NCBI RefSeq assembly: GCF_003311645.1
Contig: NZ_QEST01000142.1
Coordinates: forward strand, 1 to 64,000
Reading direction: 5' to 3'
Origin: Streptomyces sp. PT12
GTDB lineage: Bacteria > Actinomycetota > Actinomycetes > Streptomycetales > Streptomycetaceae
Length of the DNA stretch: 64,000 nt
The notes below the pieces were generated by a model that was not told the DNA's origin, ran no database searches, and saw nothing but the letters and a program-made list of their open reading frames with translations. Made by a program: the position numbers and the translations under genes. Below are positions 1 through 17,799 of this stretch, in pieces. Within the stretch, counting starts at the first letter, position 1. Each line of letters begins with the position of its first letter.

Positions 1-5827
<5,827 letters not shown>

Positions 5828-5866
5828 CAACCCACTCCTCAACCACAGTTCTGGCCCGTCGCCGGG

Positions 5867-8800
5867 TCAGGAAAGTCCCAGTTCTTTGTCGATCAGGTCG
5901 AACAGCTCGTCCGCGTCGGCGGACTCCACCTCGACGTCGGTGTGCTCCCTGGCCTGGGCGGCGTTCCACCGGCCGAGGAAGTCCCGCAGCCTGGCGTCGA
6001 TGGCGGAGCGGGCCTCGTCGTCGAGGGTCGCTCCCGCCAGGGCCGCCTCCAGGCGGTCCAGCTCGGACAGCCCCGGCACCACCTTCGGCACGCCGTCGAG
6101 CAGGATCTCGCCGCGCAGATGGGTGGCGAGGGCCCGGGGCGTGGGGTAGTCGAAGACGAGGGTGGCGGGCAGCCGCAGGCCCGTGCCCGCGCTGAGCTGG
6201 TTGCGGAGCTCGACCGCGGTGAGCGAGTCGAGCCCGAGGTCGGTGAACGGCTGCGCCTCGTCGATCGCGTCGGCCCCGCCGTGCCCGAGGATCCCGGCGG
6301 CGCACGCGCACACCAGGTCGAGCAGGGCCTGTTCGCGCTCGGACTCGGGCAGCCCGGCGATGCGCTGCTTGAGCGAGTCGGCGGCGCCCGCGTCGGCCTC
6401 GCGGGCCCTGCGCGCCCGTGGCTTGACCAGGCCGCGCAGCAGGGGCGCGACATGGCCGTGGGCGCGCAGCGCGGCGAGGTCGAGCCGCATCGGCATCAGC
6501 ACGGGGGCGCCGTCGGCCAGTGCGACGTCGAACAGCGCGAGGCCCTCGTCGGGCGACAGGGCCGCGACCCCGGCGCGCGTCATGCGGTCGAGGTCGGCGC
6601 TGTCGAGTCCGCTGCCCATGCCGCCGCCCGCCCACAGGCCCCAGGCGAGGGAGAGCGCGGGCAGCCCGTCGGCGCGGCGCCGCGAGGCTAGGGCGTCGAG
6701 GTGGGCGTTGGCCGCGGCGTAGCTGCCCTGGCCCGCGCCGCCGAACGTTCCGGCGACGGAGGAGAACACGACGAACGCCGTGAGGTCCAGGTGCGCGGTC
6801 AGCTCGTGCAGGTGGGTGACCGCGTCGGCCTTGGGGCGCAGGACGGTGTCGAGCCGCTCGGGGGTGAGGGCGGTGATGACGCCGTCGTCGAGCACGCCCG
6901 CGGTGTGCAGGACCGCGGTGGGCGGCAGCTCGGCGATGAGGGCCGCGGTGGCGTCCCGGTCGGCGACGTCGCAGGCGCGCACGGTCACGGTGGCGCCCGA
7001 CGCGGCCAGCTCGTCGGCGAGTTGGGCCATGCCGGGGGCCTCGGGGCCGCGGCGGCTGACCAGCACGAGGTCGCGGGCGCCGTGCCGGGTGACCAGGTGG
7101 CGGGCCAGCAGGCCGCCGAGTGAGCCCGAGGCGCCGGTGACCAGGACGCGCCCGCCGAAGTCGGGGGTGTGGTCGGCGTGGTCGTCCCCCGCCTCGGCGA
7201 CGCGGGCGAAGCGCGGCGCGTGGGCGGTGCCGTCGCGCAGCGCGAGCTGGGGCTCGGCGGCGGTCAGCGGCAGGGCGGCGCGCAGCGCGGTCGCCGCGTC
7301 CTCGTCGCCGATGTCGACCAGGGCGATGCGGCCCGGGTGCTCGGACTGGGCGCTGCGCACCAGGCCCCAGGCGGCGGCCTGGGCGAGGTCGGTCGGGCCA
7401 CCGTCGCGCGGCTCGACCGCGCCTCGGGTGACGATGACGAGGCGGCGGTCGGCGAAGCGCTCGTCGGCCAGCCACTCCTGAACGACGGCCAGGGCGCGGT
7501 GCGTTGCCTCGCGTGGGGTGCCGCCGACGCAGGGGACGAGCACGGCCTCGGGCACGGTGGCCAGGGACGCCAGGTCGGGCGCGGTGGGGCCGAGGCCGAG
7601 CCCGTCTGAGCCCAGCCCTTCGGTGCCCAGCCCTTCGGTGCCGATGACGGCGCAGCCGACGGGGGCGGCAGCGGCGGGCGGCAGCGGCGTCCAGTCGAGG
7701 CGGAAAAGCGACTCGTGGTAGGAGGCGCGGGCGGCGCGCAGCGCCTCGGGCGCTACGGGCCGCATCACCAGGGAGTCGACGGAGGCGACGGGCTGCCCCG
7801 CGCCGTCGGTGACGGCCAGGCGCACGGTGTCGGGCCCGGCGGGCGAGAGCCTGACGCGCAGGGTGCGGGCGCCCGCGGTGTGCAGGGTGACGCCGCTCCA
7901 GGAGAACGGGAGCCTGCCCTGGCCTGTGTTCTCGAGCAGGGTGCCCAGGCTGAGGGCGTGCAGCGCGGCGTCGAGGAGCGCGGGGTGCAGGCCGAATCTG
8001 GCGGCGTCGCCCTGGGCGCGCTGCTCCAGGGCGACCTCGGCGAACACCTCGTCGTCGCGGCGCCATGCGGCGCGCAGCCCCTGGAAGACGGGGCCATAGC
8101 CGAAGCCCGCGGCGGCGAGCCCCGGATAGACCCCTTCGACGTCGACGGGCTCGGCGGCGGGCGGCGGCCAGGTCCCGGTGTCGGGGGCGGCGGCCGTGGC
8201 GCCCATGGCGCTCGTGGCGCTTGCGGTGAGGAAGCCGCTGGCGTTGCGGGTCCACTCCTCGTCGGCCCAACCGCCGCGGTCCGTCTGGGAGTAGAGCGCG
8301 ATGGGGCGTCTGCCGTCCATGGGCGCGCCGACGGAGACCTGGAGGGCGACGCCGCCGCGCTCGGGCAGCACGAGCGGCGCCTCGAGGGTGAGCTCGTCGA
8401 CCCGGTCGCAGCCGACGTGTTCCCCAGCGCGCAGGGCGAGTTCGAGCATGGCCGTGCCGGGCAGCAGGACCGTGTCGGAGACGGCGTGGTCGGCCAGCCA
8501 GGGGTGGGTGCGCAGCGAGAGGCGCCCGGTGAGGAGGCACCCGTCGTCGTCGGCCACGGGGACGGCGGCGCCGAGCAGCGGGTGGTCGGCCGGTTCGAGG
8601 CCCACGGTCGTCACGTCGCCGCCCGCCGCGGGGAGCGGCTGGGGCCAGTAGCGCTGGCGCTGGAACGGGTAGGTCGGCAGGTCGACGCGGCGGGCGCCCG
8701 GGGTGAGCGAGGCCCAGTCAACGGCGACGCCGCGGGTGTGGACGCGGGCGAGTCCGGCCAGTAGGGCGCGGGCCTCGGGCCTGCCGGAGCGCAGGGTGGG

Positions 8801-11800
8801 CACGAAGTCCTCGCCCATGGCGGTCAGGGCCGCGTCGGGGCCGAGTTCCAGGAAGTCGGTGGCGCCCAGGTCGCGCAGGGACTCGACGGCGTCGTGGAAG
8901 CGGACGGCGTCGCGCACGTGCCGCACCCAGTAGGCGGCGTCCACGGTCTCGGGCGCTCCCGCGACGGGGATGCGGGCGCGGTGGTAGGTCAGGGCCTCGG
9001 CGACCTTGCGGAAGTCTTCGAGCATGGGGTCCATGCGGTGGGAGTGGAACGCGTGGCTCACCGTGAGCCGCTTGTGCTTCCACAGCGTGGCCAGGGTCAG
9101 CACGGCCTCCTCGTCGCCCGAGAGCACCACGGACTCGGGGCCGTTGACCGCCGCCACGTCAACCCCGTCGGCCAGCAGGGGCAGCACCTCCGACTCGGCC
9201 GCGCGGACGGCGACCATCGCCCCGCCCGGCGGCAGGGCCTGCATCAGGCGGCCGCGCGCGGCGACCAGCGTGCAGGCGTCGTCGAGGGAGAGCACCCCGG
9301 CGATGTGCGAGGCGGCGATCTCGCCAATCGAGTGACCGGCCAGGAACTCCGGTGTGACGCCCCAGGATTCGACCAGCCGGAAGAGCGCCACCTCGACCGC
9401 GAACAGCGCGGCCTGCGTGTACTCGGTGCGGTCGAGTGTCGCGGCGTCCTCGCCGAACACCACGTCGCGCAGGGGTAGTTCGAAGCGGCCGCACACCGCG
9501 TCGAACGCCTCCGCGTACGCCGGGAACGCGTCGTACAACTCACGTCCCATGCCCAGGCGTTGGCTGCCCTGCCCCGAGAACAGCAGGGCGAGCCGCGCCT
9601 CCTGCCCGGCCTCGCCGCTGATCACACCGGGCGCGCCGGGCGCACCATCGGCCAACGCCCGCAGCCCGTCGAGGAGTTCGGATCGGTCGGCGCCGAGCAC
9701 GACGGCGCGGTGCGCCATGCGCCCGCGGGTGGTCACCAGCGAGGAGGCGATGTCGGCGGGGTCGTGCTCGCCCGCGTGCTCGGCCAGCAGCCGCGCCTGG
9801 TCGGCGAGCGCCCTGGGCGAGCGGGCGGAGAGGACCCAGGGCAGCACGGGAGGCGCGGCGGGCCGCGGCGCGCCGTGCGCCGCGGTCGCCTCATCAGGCA
9901 CATCCTCGGGGACGTACTCGATGATGGTGTGCGCGTTGGTGCCACTGACGCCGAACGACGACACGCCCGCGCGGCGCGGCCCCTCGCCCCATGGCCTGGC
10001 CTCGGTCAGGAGCCTGACCGCGCCCGCCGACCAGTCCACGTGCGGGGACGGCTCGTCGACGTGCAGGGTGGGCGGCAGGACGCCATGGCGCATGGCCATG
10101 ACCATCTTGATGACGCCAGCGACGCCAGCGGCGGCCTGGGTGTGACCGATGTTGGACTTCACCGAGCCCAGCCACAGCGGGTTCTCGGGGTCGCGGCCCT
10201 GGCCGTAGGTGGCGAGGAGGGCTTGGGCCTCGATGGGGTCGCCGAGCGTCGTTCCCGTGCCATGGGCCTCGACCGCGGCCACATCGGCGGCGGCGAGGCC
10301 CGCGTTGGCCAGCGCCTGGCGGATGACGCGCTGCTGGGACGGGCCATGGGGGGCGGTCAGGCCGTTGGACGCGCCGTCCTGGTTGACGGCCGAGCCGCGC
10401 AGGATCGCGAGGACCGGGTGGCCGTTGCGGCGCGCGTCGGAGAGGCGTTCGAGCAGCACGACGCCCGCGCCCTCGCCCCAGCCCGTGCCGTCGGCGGCCG
10501 CGGCGAACGCCTTGCAGCGGCCGTCGGGCGCGAGGCCGCGCTGGTGGCTGAACTCGACGAACGCGCCGGGCGTCGACATCACGGTGACGCCGCCGGCGAC
10601 GGCCAGCGTGCACTCGCCCTGGCGGAGCGCGTGGGCGGCCCAGTGCATGGCCACGAGCGACGAGGAGCACGCGGTGTCGACGGTGACCGCGGGCCCTTCG
10701 AGGCCGAAGGTGTAGGCGACGCGGCCCGAGAGCACGGCGGCGGCGTTGCCGGTGCCGAGGTAGCCCTCGATGCCCTCGGTGGGCGAGCTCCACAGCAGCG
10801 GGGCGTAGTGCTGCCCGTTGGTCCCCGCGAAGACGCCGGTGCGGCTGCCGCGCAGGGTCTCGGGGTCGATCCCGGCGCGTTCGAACGCCTCCCACGTGGT
10901 CTCCAGCAGCAGTCGCTGCTGGGGGTCGGTGGCCAGCGCCTCGCGCGGGGAGATCCCGAAGAACGCGGGGTCGAACTCCGTGGCGTCGTAGAGGAATCCA
11001 CCGGCTCGCACATAGCTGGTGCCCGCCCGTTCGGCGTCCGGGTCGTAGAGGGAGTCGATGTCCCAGGCGCGGTCGTCGGGGAAGTCGCCGACCGCGTCCT
11101 TGCCCGCGGCCAGCAGGTCCCAGAAGTCCTCGGGGTCGTGGACGCCACCGGGGAAGCGGCAGCTCATGGCCACGATCGCGATCGGGTCGTCGTCCACGGG
11201 CGCGACGGCGGCGGCCCCACGGCCGTGCTCGCGGTCCGGGTGGTCGTCCGCGCCCATGATCCGCGTGCGCAGGTACTCGGCGAGGGCGACCGGCGTCGGG
11301 TGGTCGTAGATCAGGGTGGCGGGCAGCCGAAGGCCCGTGGCGGCGGTGATCTGGTTGCGCAGCTCGACGGCGGTCAGCGAGTCGAACCCGAGGTCGCTGA
11401 ACGCCCGGCGCGGGGAGACCGCGTCGGGGCCCGCGTAGGAGAGGACCCCGGCGACGCGGGTGCGGACCAGGTCGACGAGCACGCGGTCGGCCTCGGCGGG
11501 CGAGAGCCCGTCGAGCGCCAGCCCGGAGGAGCGGTCGGCGGCGACGCGGCGTGCGGTGCCGGTGACGAGGGTGCGCAGCAGCGGGGCGACGGATCCCGCG
11601 GTGAGGCGGTGGGTGTCGAGGCGCATGGGCAGCAGCACGGGGGCGTCGACGCCGATGGCCGCGTCGAACAGCGCAAGGCCATCGGCGACCGGCAGGGCGT
11701 CGACCCCGGCGCGGGCCATGCGGGCGATGTCGGTCTCGTCGAGGCCGCTGGCCATGCCGCCCCGCTCCCACAGGCCCCAGGCCAGCGACTGCCCTGGCAG

Positions 11801-14800
11801 GCCGAGTTGACGGCGGTGGGTCATGAGCGCGTCGAGGAAGGAGTTGGCGGCGGCATAGCCTGCCTGGCCCGCGCCGCCGAAGACGCCCGCGGCCGATGAG
11901 AACACGACGAACGCCGACAGGTCGAGGTCCGCGGTCAGCTCGTGCAGGTGCCAGGCGGCGTCCACCTTGGGGCGCAGCACGGCGCTGACGCGCTCGGGCG
12001 TCAACGACGCGACCACGCCGTCGTCGAGGACGCCCGCGACATGCGCGACGGCGTCGACGCGGACCTCGGCGAGCAGCCTGGCGAGCGCGGCGCGGTCGGC
12101 GACGTCGCACGCGGCGGCGTGGACGGTGACGCCGAGCTCGGCCAGCTCCGTTTCGAGCCCTTCGGGGAGGGTGCCGCGGCGGCTGGCGAGGACGAGCGCG
12201 CGGGTGCCGTGGTGGCGGGCGAGGTGCGCGGCGAGCAGGCCGCCGAGCCGCCCCGAGGCGCCGGTGAGCAGGACGGTGCCGTCGAGCGCGGGCGGCCGCG
12301 GGGCGGCGGCGGGGACGCGGGTGAGCCGGGGGACCTCGACGCGGCCTTCGCGCAGGGCGAGGTGGGGCTCGCCGCTGGCCAGCGCCCCGGCGGGCAGCGC
12401 CGCGCCTGGCTCGGCCTCGACCAGGACATGGCGGCCCGGGTCCTCGGTCTGGGCGGAGCGGACCAGGCCCGCGACGGCCGCCCCCGCGAGGTCGCCGGGG
12501 GTGAGGCGGAAGACGACGCGGTCGGCGTCCTGGTCCTTCAGCACGGCCAGCGCGCGGGCCACCTCGGCGTGGACATGGGCCACCACATCGGCGCCCGTGC
12601 CACCGGGGGGCGCGGGGGCGACCTCCACGACCGTGGCCGCGGCGTCGTCGGCGGCGTCGGCGTTCACCGCGGCGTCGCGTGGCAGGGCGAGGGGCGCCCA
12701 CTCGACCCGGAACAGCGAGGGGTGGTGGCCGGTCGGCAGGGCCGTGGCGTCGAGGTGGCGGAGGGTCAGCCGCTCGACGGAGGCGACGGGCGCGCCCTCG
12801 GCGTCGGCGACGGCCAGCGCCACGGCGTTGTCGGCGAGCGCGGTGACGCGGACGCGAACCGAGGTGGCGCCCGTGGCGAAGACGGAGGCGCCCGACCACG
12901 ACCAGGCGGCGCGCTCGTCGCGGAGCGCGGCGGGCAGCAGCGCCGGGTGCAGCAGGAAGTCGTCGGCGGCGTGCCCGTCGGGCAGCTCGGCCTCGGCGTA
13001 GGCGTGGACGCCGTCGCGCCAACGCCCTGGCCCGTCGGGGCGGGCGCCGGGCGGGGGCCATGCGGTGAGGGCCACGGGCTCGCCCGCGGCGGGGGCCAGG
13101 GTGCCGGTGGCGTTGCGGGTCCACTCGTCGCCGCTGTTCTCGCGGCGTGAGTGGATGCTCAGCGGGCGGGTGCCCGCCTCGCCCGGGGCGCCGACGGTGA
13201 CCTGGAGGGCGACGCCGCCGCCCTCGGGGAGGACGAGGGGCGCGGTGAGGGTGAGGTCGTCGACGCGGGCGCAGCCGACCTCGTCCCCGGCGCGGACGGC
13301 GAGTTCGACGAAGGCGCTGCCCGGCAGCACGGCGTGGTCACCGGCGCGGTGCCCCGCGGCCCAGGGCAGGTTCTCGGCGGCCAGGCGCCCGGTGAAGAGG
13401 TAGCCGTCGGCGTCCGGCAGCTCGACGGCGGCGCCGAGCAGCGGGTGGTTGGGGTGGGTGAGGCCGATGGCGGCGGGGTCTCCGGGCGGCAGCGCGTCGG
13501 CGCTCAGCCAGTAGTGCTCGTGCTGGAACGCGTAGGTCGGCAGGTCCGCGGGGCGGGCCCCGGTCCCGGCGAGGACGGCGCGCCAGTCGGGGGCGAAGCC
13601 GAGGGTGGCCAGGGCACCGACGCCGAGGAGCGCGGTGGTGACCTCGTGGTGGCCCGAGCGCAGCAGGGGGGTGCCGTCGGCGAGGGTGGCGAGGGCGGAG
13701 TCGGGGCCGATCTCCAGGAACGCGGTGGCGCCCTCGGCGCGCAGCCAGGTGAGGGAGTCGTGGAAGCGGACGGCGTCGCGGACGTGTCCGACCCAGTGCG
13801 CGGCGTCGACCCGTTCGGGCAGCCCGGCGACGGGAATCAGGGCCCTGTGGTAGGTCAACGACTCGGCGACCGCGCGGAACTCGTCGAGCATCGGGTCCAT
13901 CAGGCGCGAGTGGAACGCGTGGCTGACGCGCAGCCGCTTGTGCTTCCACCGCTGGGCGAGGGCGAGGACGGCCGCCTCGTCGCCCGAGATGACGACCGAG
14001 GCGGGGCCGTTGACCGCGGCGATGTCGACGTCGCCCGCGCCTTCGGCGAGCAGCTGCGCGACCTCGGACTCGGGAGCGCGCACGGCGACCATCGCGCCGC
14101 CCGGCGGCAGCTCGCCCATGAGCCGGCCGCGCGCGGCGACCAGGGCGCAGGCGTCGTCGAGGGAGAGCACCCCGGCCACGTGGGCCGCGGCGATCTCGCC
14201 GATGGAGTGCCCGGCGAGCAGGTCGGGGCGCAGGCCCCAGGACTCCACGAGCCGGAACAGCGCGACCTCGACGGCGAACAGGGCGGGCTGGGCGTACTCG
14301 GTCCGGTCGAGCAGGGCGTCGTCGGCGCCGAACACGGCCTCGCGCACGGGCAGTCCGAAGCGGGCGCACACGGCGTCGAACGCCTCGGCGTAGGCGGGGA
14401 ACGCGGCGCACAGCGCGCGGCCCATCCCGAGGCGCTGGCTGCCCTGGCCGGAGAAGAGGAACGCCAGCCGCCCGGGCTCCGCGGTGCCGACGGCCAGGGC
14501 CGCGGGGGCGCCGCCCTCGGGCGCCGCGAGGCCGGTGGTGTCGGCGAGGCCGGTGGTGTCGGCGAGGCCGGTGGTGTCGGCGAGGTCGTGGACGGTGAGC
14601 CCGGTGCCGCCTTCGGGCGCGGGGTGGTCGGCGAGGTGGCGCAGCGCGGCAAGCAGGGCGGCGCGGTCGGGGACGACGGCGACGGCGCGGTGTTCGAGCG
14701 CGGCCCTGGCGGTGGTGCTGGCCAACGCCACGTCGACGAGCGGGAGTTCGGGGTGGGCGGTGAGGTGGTCGAGCAGGCGGGTGGCCTGGTCGGCCAGGGC

Positions 14801-16261
14801 GCGCTCGGTGCGGCCCGAGAGCGCCACCGGCACGGCGGGCAGGGCGGCGGCCCGCCCTGGCGCCTCGCGCTCGGGGGCGGCGGGCGCCTCCTCGATGATG
14901 GTGTGGGCGTTGGTGCCGCTCACGCCGAAGGAGGAGATCCCGGCCCTGCGGGGGCGTTCGGGGTCGGCGGGCCAGGGCTCGGCCTCGGCGAGCAGGGCGA
15001 CCCGGCCCGCGGCCCAGTCGACCTTGGGGGTCGGCTCGTCCAGGTGCAGCGTCCTGGGCAGCAGCTCGTTCCGCAGGGCCATGACCATCTTGATGACGCC
15101 CGCGACCCCCGCGGCGGCCTGGGTGTGGGTGAGGTTGGACTTGGCCGAGCCAAGGCGCAGGGGCCGCTCGCGGTTCTGCCCGTAGGCGGCGATGACGGCC
15201 TGGGCCTCGATGGGGTCGCCGAGCACGGTGCCGGTGCCGTGCGCCTCGACGGCGTCGATGTCGCCTGGGGACAGCCTGGCCTGGGCGAGCGCTTGGTGGA
15301 TCACCCGCTGCTGGGCGGGCCCGTTGGGAGCGGTGAGGCCGTTGGACGCGCCGTCGGAGTTGATGGCGGAGCCGCGCACCACGGCCAGGACCGGGTGGCC
15401 GAGGCGGTGGGCGTCGGAGAGGCGTTCCACCAGCAGGACGCCCACGCCCTCGCCCCACGCGGTGCCGTCGGCCGCGGCAGCGAACGACTTGCAGCGGCCG
15501 TCGGGCGCGAGACCGCGCTGGCGGCTGAACCCGGTGAACGCACCCGGCGTGACCATCACGGTGACGCCGCCGGCGAGCGCGAGGGAGCACTCCCCCTGGC
15601 GGAGCGCCTGGCACGCCATGTGCAGGGCGACGAGCGACGACGAGCACGCGGTGTCCACGGTGGCGGTGGGGCCTTCGAGGCCGAGGGCGTAAGCGACGCG
15701 GCCCGCGATCACCGAGACCGCGCTGCCCGTCATGGCGTACTCCTCGACGCCCGCGGGGGCGTTGAACACCCCGGCGCCATAGCCGGAGGGCGAGGCGCCG
15801 GCGAAGACGCCGGTCTGGCTGCCGCGCAGCGACGCCGGGTCGATCCCCGCGCGTTCGACGGCCTCCCACGCGGTCTCAAGCAGCAGCCGCTGCTGCGGGT
15901 CCATGGCCAGCGCCTCGCGCGGTGAGATCCCGAAGAAGCCGGGGTCGAACGCCCCCGCGGCGTCGAGGAAGCCGCCCTCGCGGACATAGGTGGTCTCGGG
16001 AACGTCGGGGTCGGGGTTGTACAGGCCCTCCACGTCCCAGCCGCGGTCGGCGGGAAAGGGCGAGACGGCGTCGCCGCCGCGGGCAAGCAGCTCCCACAGG
16101 GCCTCGGGCGAGTCCACGCCACCGGGGTAGCGGCAGCCCATGCCGACGATCGCGATCGGTTCCGTCGCGCGGCTCTCCGCCTCACGCAGCCGTTGCCGCG
16201 TCTGCGCCAGGTCGGTGGTGACCCACTTCAGGTAGTCCCTGAGCTTCGCCTCGTCCGCCAC
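5867..16261 (-). CDS. Modular type I polyketide synthase, two extension modules (KS-AT-DH*-KR-ACP, KS-AT-DH-KR-ACP)
   Basis: 3464 residues from GTG 16261-16259, chosen because the docking helix ([14 protein letters not shown]) begins there; a TTG 60 bp upstream would only add unrelated residues. Module 1: KS about 34-460; AT about 600-880 (GHSIGE, HAFH: malonyl); DH about 925-1150 but degenerate (HRAGD for HxxxG, no GYGP segment, HPALLPAAL with Pro in place of the catalytic Asp); KR about 1325-1520 (LDD, B-type); ACP near 1625. Module 2: KS about 1690-2115; AT about 2215-2520 (malonyl); DH about 2540-2840 with [10 protein letters not shown] and GYGP intact but HAVSD for HxxxG; KR about 3030-3230 (B-type); ACP about 3300-3380. 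The C-terminus is an acidic helical docking tail ending [11 protein letters not shown]. No loading module or thioesterase is present, so other cluster genes lie outside the window. Confidence 0.97.
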   Translation of the reverse strand: MADEAKLRDYLKWVTTDLAQTRQRLREAESRATEPIAIVGMGCRYPGGVDSPEALWELLARGGDAVSPFPADRGWDVEGLYNPDPDVPETTYVREGGFLDAAGAFDPGFFGISPREALAMDPQQRLLLETAWEAVERAGIDPASLRGSQTGVFAGASPSGYGAGVFNAPAGVEEYAMTGSAVSVIAGRVAYALGLEGPTATVDTACSSSLVALHMACQALRQGECSLALAGGVTVMVTPGAFTGFSRQRGLAPDGRCKSFAAAADGTAWGEGVGVLLVERLSDAHRLGHPVLAVVRGSAINSDGASNGLTAPNGPAQQRVIHQALAQARLSPGDIDAVEAHGTGTVLGDPIEAQAVIAAYGQNRERPLRLGSAKSNLTHTQAAAGVAGVIKMVMALRNELLPRTLHLDEPTPKVDWAAGRVALLAEAEPWPADPERPRRAGISSFGVSGTNAHTIIEEAPAAPEREAPGRAAALPAVPVALSGRTERALADQATRLLDHLTAHPELPLVDVALASTTARAALEHRAVAVVPDRAALLAALRHLADHPAPEGGTGLTVHDLADTTGLADTTGLADTTGLAAPEGGAPAALAVGTAEPGRLAFLFSGQGSQRLGMGRALCAAFPAYAEAFDAVCARFGLPVREAVFGADDALLDRTEYAQPALFAVEVALFRLVESWGLRPDLLAGHSIGEIAAAHVAGVLSLDDACALVAARGRLMGELPPGGAMVAVRAPESEVAQLLAEGAGDVDIAAVNGPASVVISGDEAAVLALAQRWKHKRLRVSHAFHSRLMDPMLDEFRAVAESLTYHRALIPVAGLPERVDAAHWVGHVRDAVRFHDSLTWLRAEGATAFLEIGPDSALATLADGTPLLRSGHHEVTTALLGVGALATLGFAPDWRAVLAGTGARPADLPTYAFQHEHYWLSADALPPGDPAAIGLTHPNHPLLGAAVELPDADGYLFTGRLAAENLPWAAGHRAGDHAVLPGSAFVELAVRAGDEVGCARVDDLTLTAPLVLPEGGGVALQVTVGAPGEAGTRPLSIHSRRENSGDEWTRNATGTLAPAAGEPVALTAWPPPGARPDGPGRWRDGVHAYAEAELPDGHAADDFLLHPALLPAALRDERAAWSWSGASVFATGATSVRVRVTALADNAVALAVADAEGAPVASVERLTLRHLDATALPTGHHPSLFRVEWAPLALPRDAAVNADAADDAAATVVEVAPAPPGGTGADVVAHVHAEVARALAVLKDQDADRVVFRLTPGDLAGAAVAGLVRSAQTEDPGRHVLVEAEPGAALPAGALASGEPHLALREGRVEVPRLTRVPAAAPRPPALDGTVLLTGASGRLGGLLAAHLARHHGTRALVLASRRGTLPEGLETELAELGVTVHAAACDVADRAALARLLAEVRVDAVAHVAGVLDDGVVASLTPERVSAVLRPKVDAAWHLHELTADLDLSAFVVFSSAAGVFGGAGQAGYAAANSFLDALMTHRRQLGLPGQSLAWGLWERGGMASGLDETDIARMARAGVDALPVADGLALFDAAIGVDAPVLLPMRLDTHRLTAGSVAPLLRTLVTGTARRVAADRSSGLALDGLSPAEADRVLVDLVRTRVAGVLSYAGPDAVSPRRAFSDLGFDSLTAVELRNQITAATGLRLPATLIYDHPTPVALAEYLRTRIMGADDHPDREHGRGAAAVAPVDDDPIAIVAMSCRFPGGVHDPEDFWDLLAAGKDAVGDFPDDRAWDIDSLYDPDAERAGTSYVRAGGFLYDATEFDPAFFGISPREALATDPQQRLLLETTWEAFERAGIDPETLRGSRTGVFAGTNGQHYAPLLWSSPTEGIEGYLGTGNAAAVLSGRVAYTFGLEGPAVTVDTACSSSLVAMHWAAHALRQGECTLAVAGGVTVMSTPGAFVEFSHQRGLAPDGRCKAFAAAADGTGWGEGAGVVLLERLSDARRNGHPVLAILRGSAVNQDGASNGLTAPHGPSQQRVIRQALANAGLAAADVAAVEAHGTGTTLGDPIEAQALLATYGQGRDPENPLWLGSVKSNIGHTQAAAGVAGVIKMVMAMRHGVLPPTLHVDEPSPHVDWSAGAVRLLTEARPWGEGPRRAGVSSFGVSGTNAHTIIEYVPEDVPDEATAAHGAPRPAAPPVLPWVLSARSPRALADQARLLAEHAGEHDPADIASSLVTTRGRMAHRAVVLGADRSELLDGLRALADGAPGAPGVISGEAGQEARLALLFSGQGSQRLGMGRELYDAFPAYAEAFDAVCGRFELPLRDVVFGEDAATLDRTEYTQAALFAVEVALFRLVESWGVTPEFLAGHSIGEIAASHIAGVLSLDDACTLVAARGRLMQALPPGGAMVAVRAAESEVLPLLADGVDVAAVNGPESVVLSGDEEAVLTLATLWKHKRLTVSHAFHSHRMDPMLEDFRKVAEALTYHRARIPVAGAPETVDAAYWVRHVRDAVRFHDAVESLRDLGATDFLELGPDAALTAMGEDFVPTLRSGRPEARALLAGLARVHTRGVAVDWASLTPGARRVDLPTYPFQRQRYWPQPLPAAGGDVTTVGLEPADHPLLGAAVPVADDDGCLLTGRLSLRTHPWLADHAVSDTVLLPGTAMLELALRAGEHVGCDRVDELTLEAPLVLPERGGVALQVSVGAPMDGRRPIALYSQTDRGGWADEEWTRNASGFLTASATSAMGATAAAPDTGTWPPPAAEPVDVEGVYPGLAAAGFGYGPVFQGLRAAWRRDDEVFAEVALEQRAQGDAARFGLHPALLDAALHALSLGTLLENTGQGRLPFSWSGVTLHTAGARTLRVRLSPAGPDTVRLAVTDGAGQPVASVDSLVMRPVAPEALRAARASYHESLFRLDWTPLPPAAAAPVGCAVIGTEGLGTEGLGSDGLGLGPTAPDLASLATVPEAVLVPCVGGTPREATHRALAVVQEWLADERFADRRLVIVTRGAVEPRDGGPTDLAQAAAWGLVRSAQSEHPGRIALVDIGDEDAATALRAALPLTAAEPQLALRDGTAHAPRFARVAEAGDDHADHTPDFGGRVLVTGASGSLGGLLARHLVTRHGARDLVLVSRRGPEAPGMAQLADELAASGATVTVRACDVADRDATAALIAELPPTAVLHTAGVLDDGVITALTPERLDTVLRPKADAVTHLHELTAHLDLTAFVVFSSVAGTFGGAGQGSYAAANAHLDALASRRRADGLPALSLAWGLWAGGGMGSGLDSADLDRMTRAGVAALSPDEGLALFDVALADGAPVLMPMRLDLAALRAHGHVAPLLRGLVKPRARRAREADAGAADSLKQRIAGLPESEREQALLDLVCACAAGILGHGGADAIDEAQPFTDLGLDSLTAVELRNQLSAGTGLRLPATLVFDYPTPRALATHLRGEILLDGVPKVVPGLSELDRLEAALAGATLDDEARSAIDARLRDFLGRWNAAQAREHTDVEVESADADELFDLIDKELGLS
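7598..7642. repeat. 15-bp tandem repeat in PKS module-2 linker
   Basis: Two exact copies of cagcccttcggtgcc (7613-7642) and one diverged copy before them. In the PKS frame this reads as a Thr-Glu-Gly-Leu-Gly type repeat in the structural region before the second KR. Confidence 0.8.
14528..14581. repeat. Three exact 18-bp tandem repeats in PKS KS-AT linker
   Basis: Three identical copies of gaggccggtggtgtcggc, giving three LADTTG hexapeptides in the linker just before the first AT domain. The frame is kept; the identity of the copies suggests recent expansion by slippage. Confidence 0.92.
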
Positions 16262-16731
16262 GCCAATGCCGCCTTCGCGTCCTGTGTGCCGGCCTCTCAC
16301 CAGCCGGAACGGCCGGTCCAAGCCACGATTACCGCGTCAGTCTCCGATCGCGCCGACGAGCGCAACAACCCCCTACGCACCCCTGCGGGGGGCGTCGGAA
16401 CAGGGGGCGCGGGCGTCTCAAACCCTTGGACTCATACCCTTGGACACGGGCGAGTCCTCGCGGAGTCGGACCTCAGGGCGGCGGGGAGAGTAGCCGACCT
16501 CCTTCGCCGGTGGAACCCCTACGACCCACTGTCCTTGTGGCCGGCGGTGCGGGGGGAGCCCTGGCGCGGGCATTAGGGGCTTTCGCCCGGCGCGGGCGCC
16601 CACGTAGCTTCGCGTATGGCTCAGCGTTCCACGCGGCACGGCGCAGGCCGTGTCCCTCCCCCGTCACGGCGAAGGCGCGTACGCCCCGTTCGCTTCCACG
16701 GGGGTCGAGGCAGGGCAAGGGCAGAACCAGT
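16262..16731. promoter_or_regulatory. Divergent promoter region between PKS and sugar genes
   Basis: 470 bp without a credible gene. It must hold the PKS promoter (leftward) and that of the sugar operon (rightward). Visible elements: CCCCCTA at 16369-16375 next to a CCCC-TGC-GGGG palindrome at 16380-16390; a 10-bp direct repeat at 16422-16445; CCCCTA near 16516-16521; TTAGGGG at 16573-16579. A possible -10 (TAGCTT, 16605-16610) lies about 25 bp after TTAGGGG, with a weak -35. The CCCCTA/TAGGGG words recur upstream of the 2,3-dehydratase and LAL genes, hence the regulatory call; no binding is shown. Confidence 0.6.
16422..16445. repeat. 10-bp direct repeat upstream of PKS
   Basis: ACCCTTGGAC occurs twice (16422-16431 and 16436-16445), 14 bp start to start, in the divergent PKS/sugar promoter region. 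It could be an activator site; the cognate protein is unknown. Confidence 0.55.
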
Positions 16732-17799
16732 ATGAAGGCACTCGTACTCGCAGGCGGTACCGGCAGCAGGCTGCGGCCGATCACGCACACCGCCGCCAAG
16801 CAACTCGTCCCGGTGGCCAACAAGCCGGTGCTGTTCTACGGCATCGAGTCGCTGGTCGACGCGGGCATCACGGACATCGGCATCATCGTCGGGGACACCG
16901 CCGCCGAGATCCGCGCGGCCGTCGGCGACGGCGGCGACTTCGGCGCCAAGGTCACCTACATCCCGCAGGACCGCCCGCTCGGCCTCGCGCACGCGGTGCT
17001 CGTGGCGCGCGAGTACCTGGCCGACGACGACTTCGTGATGTACCTGGGGGACAACTTCATCGTCGGCGGCATCAACGACCTGGTGCGCAAGTTCCACGAG
17101 CGCCGCCCCGACGCCGACATCCTGCTCACCCACGTCGACGACCCGCGGGTCTTCGGGGTGGCGGAGCTGGACGACGGCGGCCGCGTTAAGCGCCTCGAGG
17201 AGAAGCCGGAGAAGCCCGCGAGCGACCTGGCGCTCGTCGGGGTCTATCTGTTCACCCCGGCCGTGCACGACGCGGTCAGGGCCATCTCCCCCTCGGCGCG
17301 CGGGGAGCTGGAGATCGTGGACGCGATCCAGTGGCTCATCGACCAGGGCCTCACGGTGCGTTCGACCACGATCACCGGCTACTGGAAGGACACGGGCAAC
17401 GTCACCGACATGCTCGAGGTCAACCGCTCGGTCCTCGAGACGGTGGAGCCGTGCATGCGGGGCACCGTGGACGCCGAGACGGAGATCATCGGGCGGGTGC
17501 GCATCGAGCCGGGCGCCGTGGTCTCCCAGTCGCGGATCGTGGGCCCCGCGGTGATCGGCGCGGGCACCACGGTGACCGGCTCCTACATCGGCCCCTCCAC
17601 GTCGGTCGCCGACAACTGCGTGATCGACGGCAGCGAGATCGAGTTCTCCATCGTGCTTGAGGGCGCGTCGATCGAGGGGGTGGGGCGCATCGAGGCGTCG
17701 CTGATCGGCAGGATGGTGCAGCTCACGCGCGCGGGCCGCACGCCGAGGGCGCACCGCTTCATCCTCGGAGACCACAGTAAGGTGCAGATCACCCCATGA
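16732..17799 (+). CDS. Glucose-1-phosphate thymidylyltransferase, long form
   Basis: Makes dTDP-glucose from dTTP and glucose-1-phosphate, first step of deoxysugar supply. 355 residues from ATG 16732; an upstream in-frame extension exists but the nucleotide-binding motif GGTGSRLRP follows directly after MKALVLA. The N-terminal two thirds is a nucleotidyltransferase (PQDRPLGLAHAV, YLGDNF, EKPEKP, GYWKDTGN). The last about 110 residues repeat in the hexapeptide style of a left-handed beta-helix, as in the StrD-type long enzymes of antibiotic clusters and unlike the roughly 290-residue housekeeping RmlA. The stop overlaps the next start (ATGA). Divergent from the PKS, so very likely part of its glycosylation pathway. 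Confidence 0.94.
   Translation: MKALVLAGGTGSRLRPITHTAAKQLVPVANKPVLFYGIESLVDAGITDIGIIVGDTAAEIRAAVGDGGDFGAKVTYIPQDRPLGLAHAVLVAREYLADDDFVMYLGDNFIVGGINDLVRKFHERRPDADILLTHVDDPRVFGVAELDDGGRVKRLEEKPEKPASDLALVGVYLFTPAVHDAVRAISPSARGELEIVDAIQWLIDQGLTVRSTTITGYWKDTGNVTDMLEVNRSVLETVEPCMRGTVDAETEIIGRVRIEPGAVVSQSRIVGPAVIGAGTTVTGSYIGPSTSVADNCVIDGSEIEFSIVLEGASIEGVGRIEASLIGRMVQLTRAGRTPRAHRFILGDHSKVQITP

Noticed and set aside
16426-16731. N-terminal extension of the thymidylyltransferase
   Set aside because: The nucleotide-binding motif begins right after the ATG at 16732 and the upstream codons show no coding bias.
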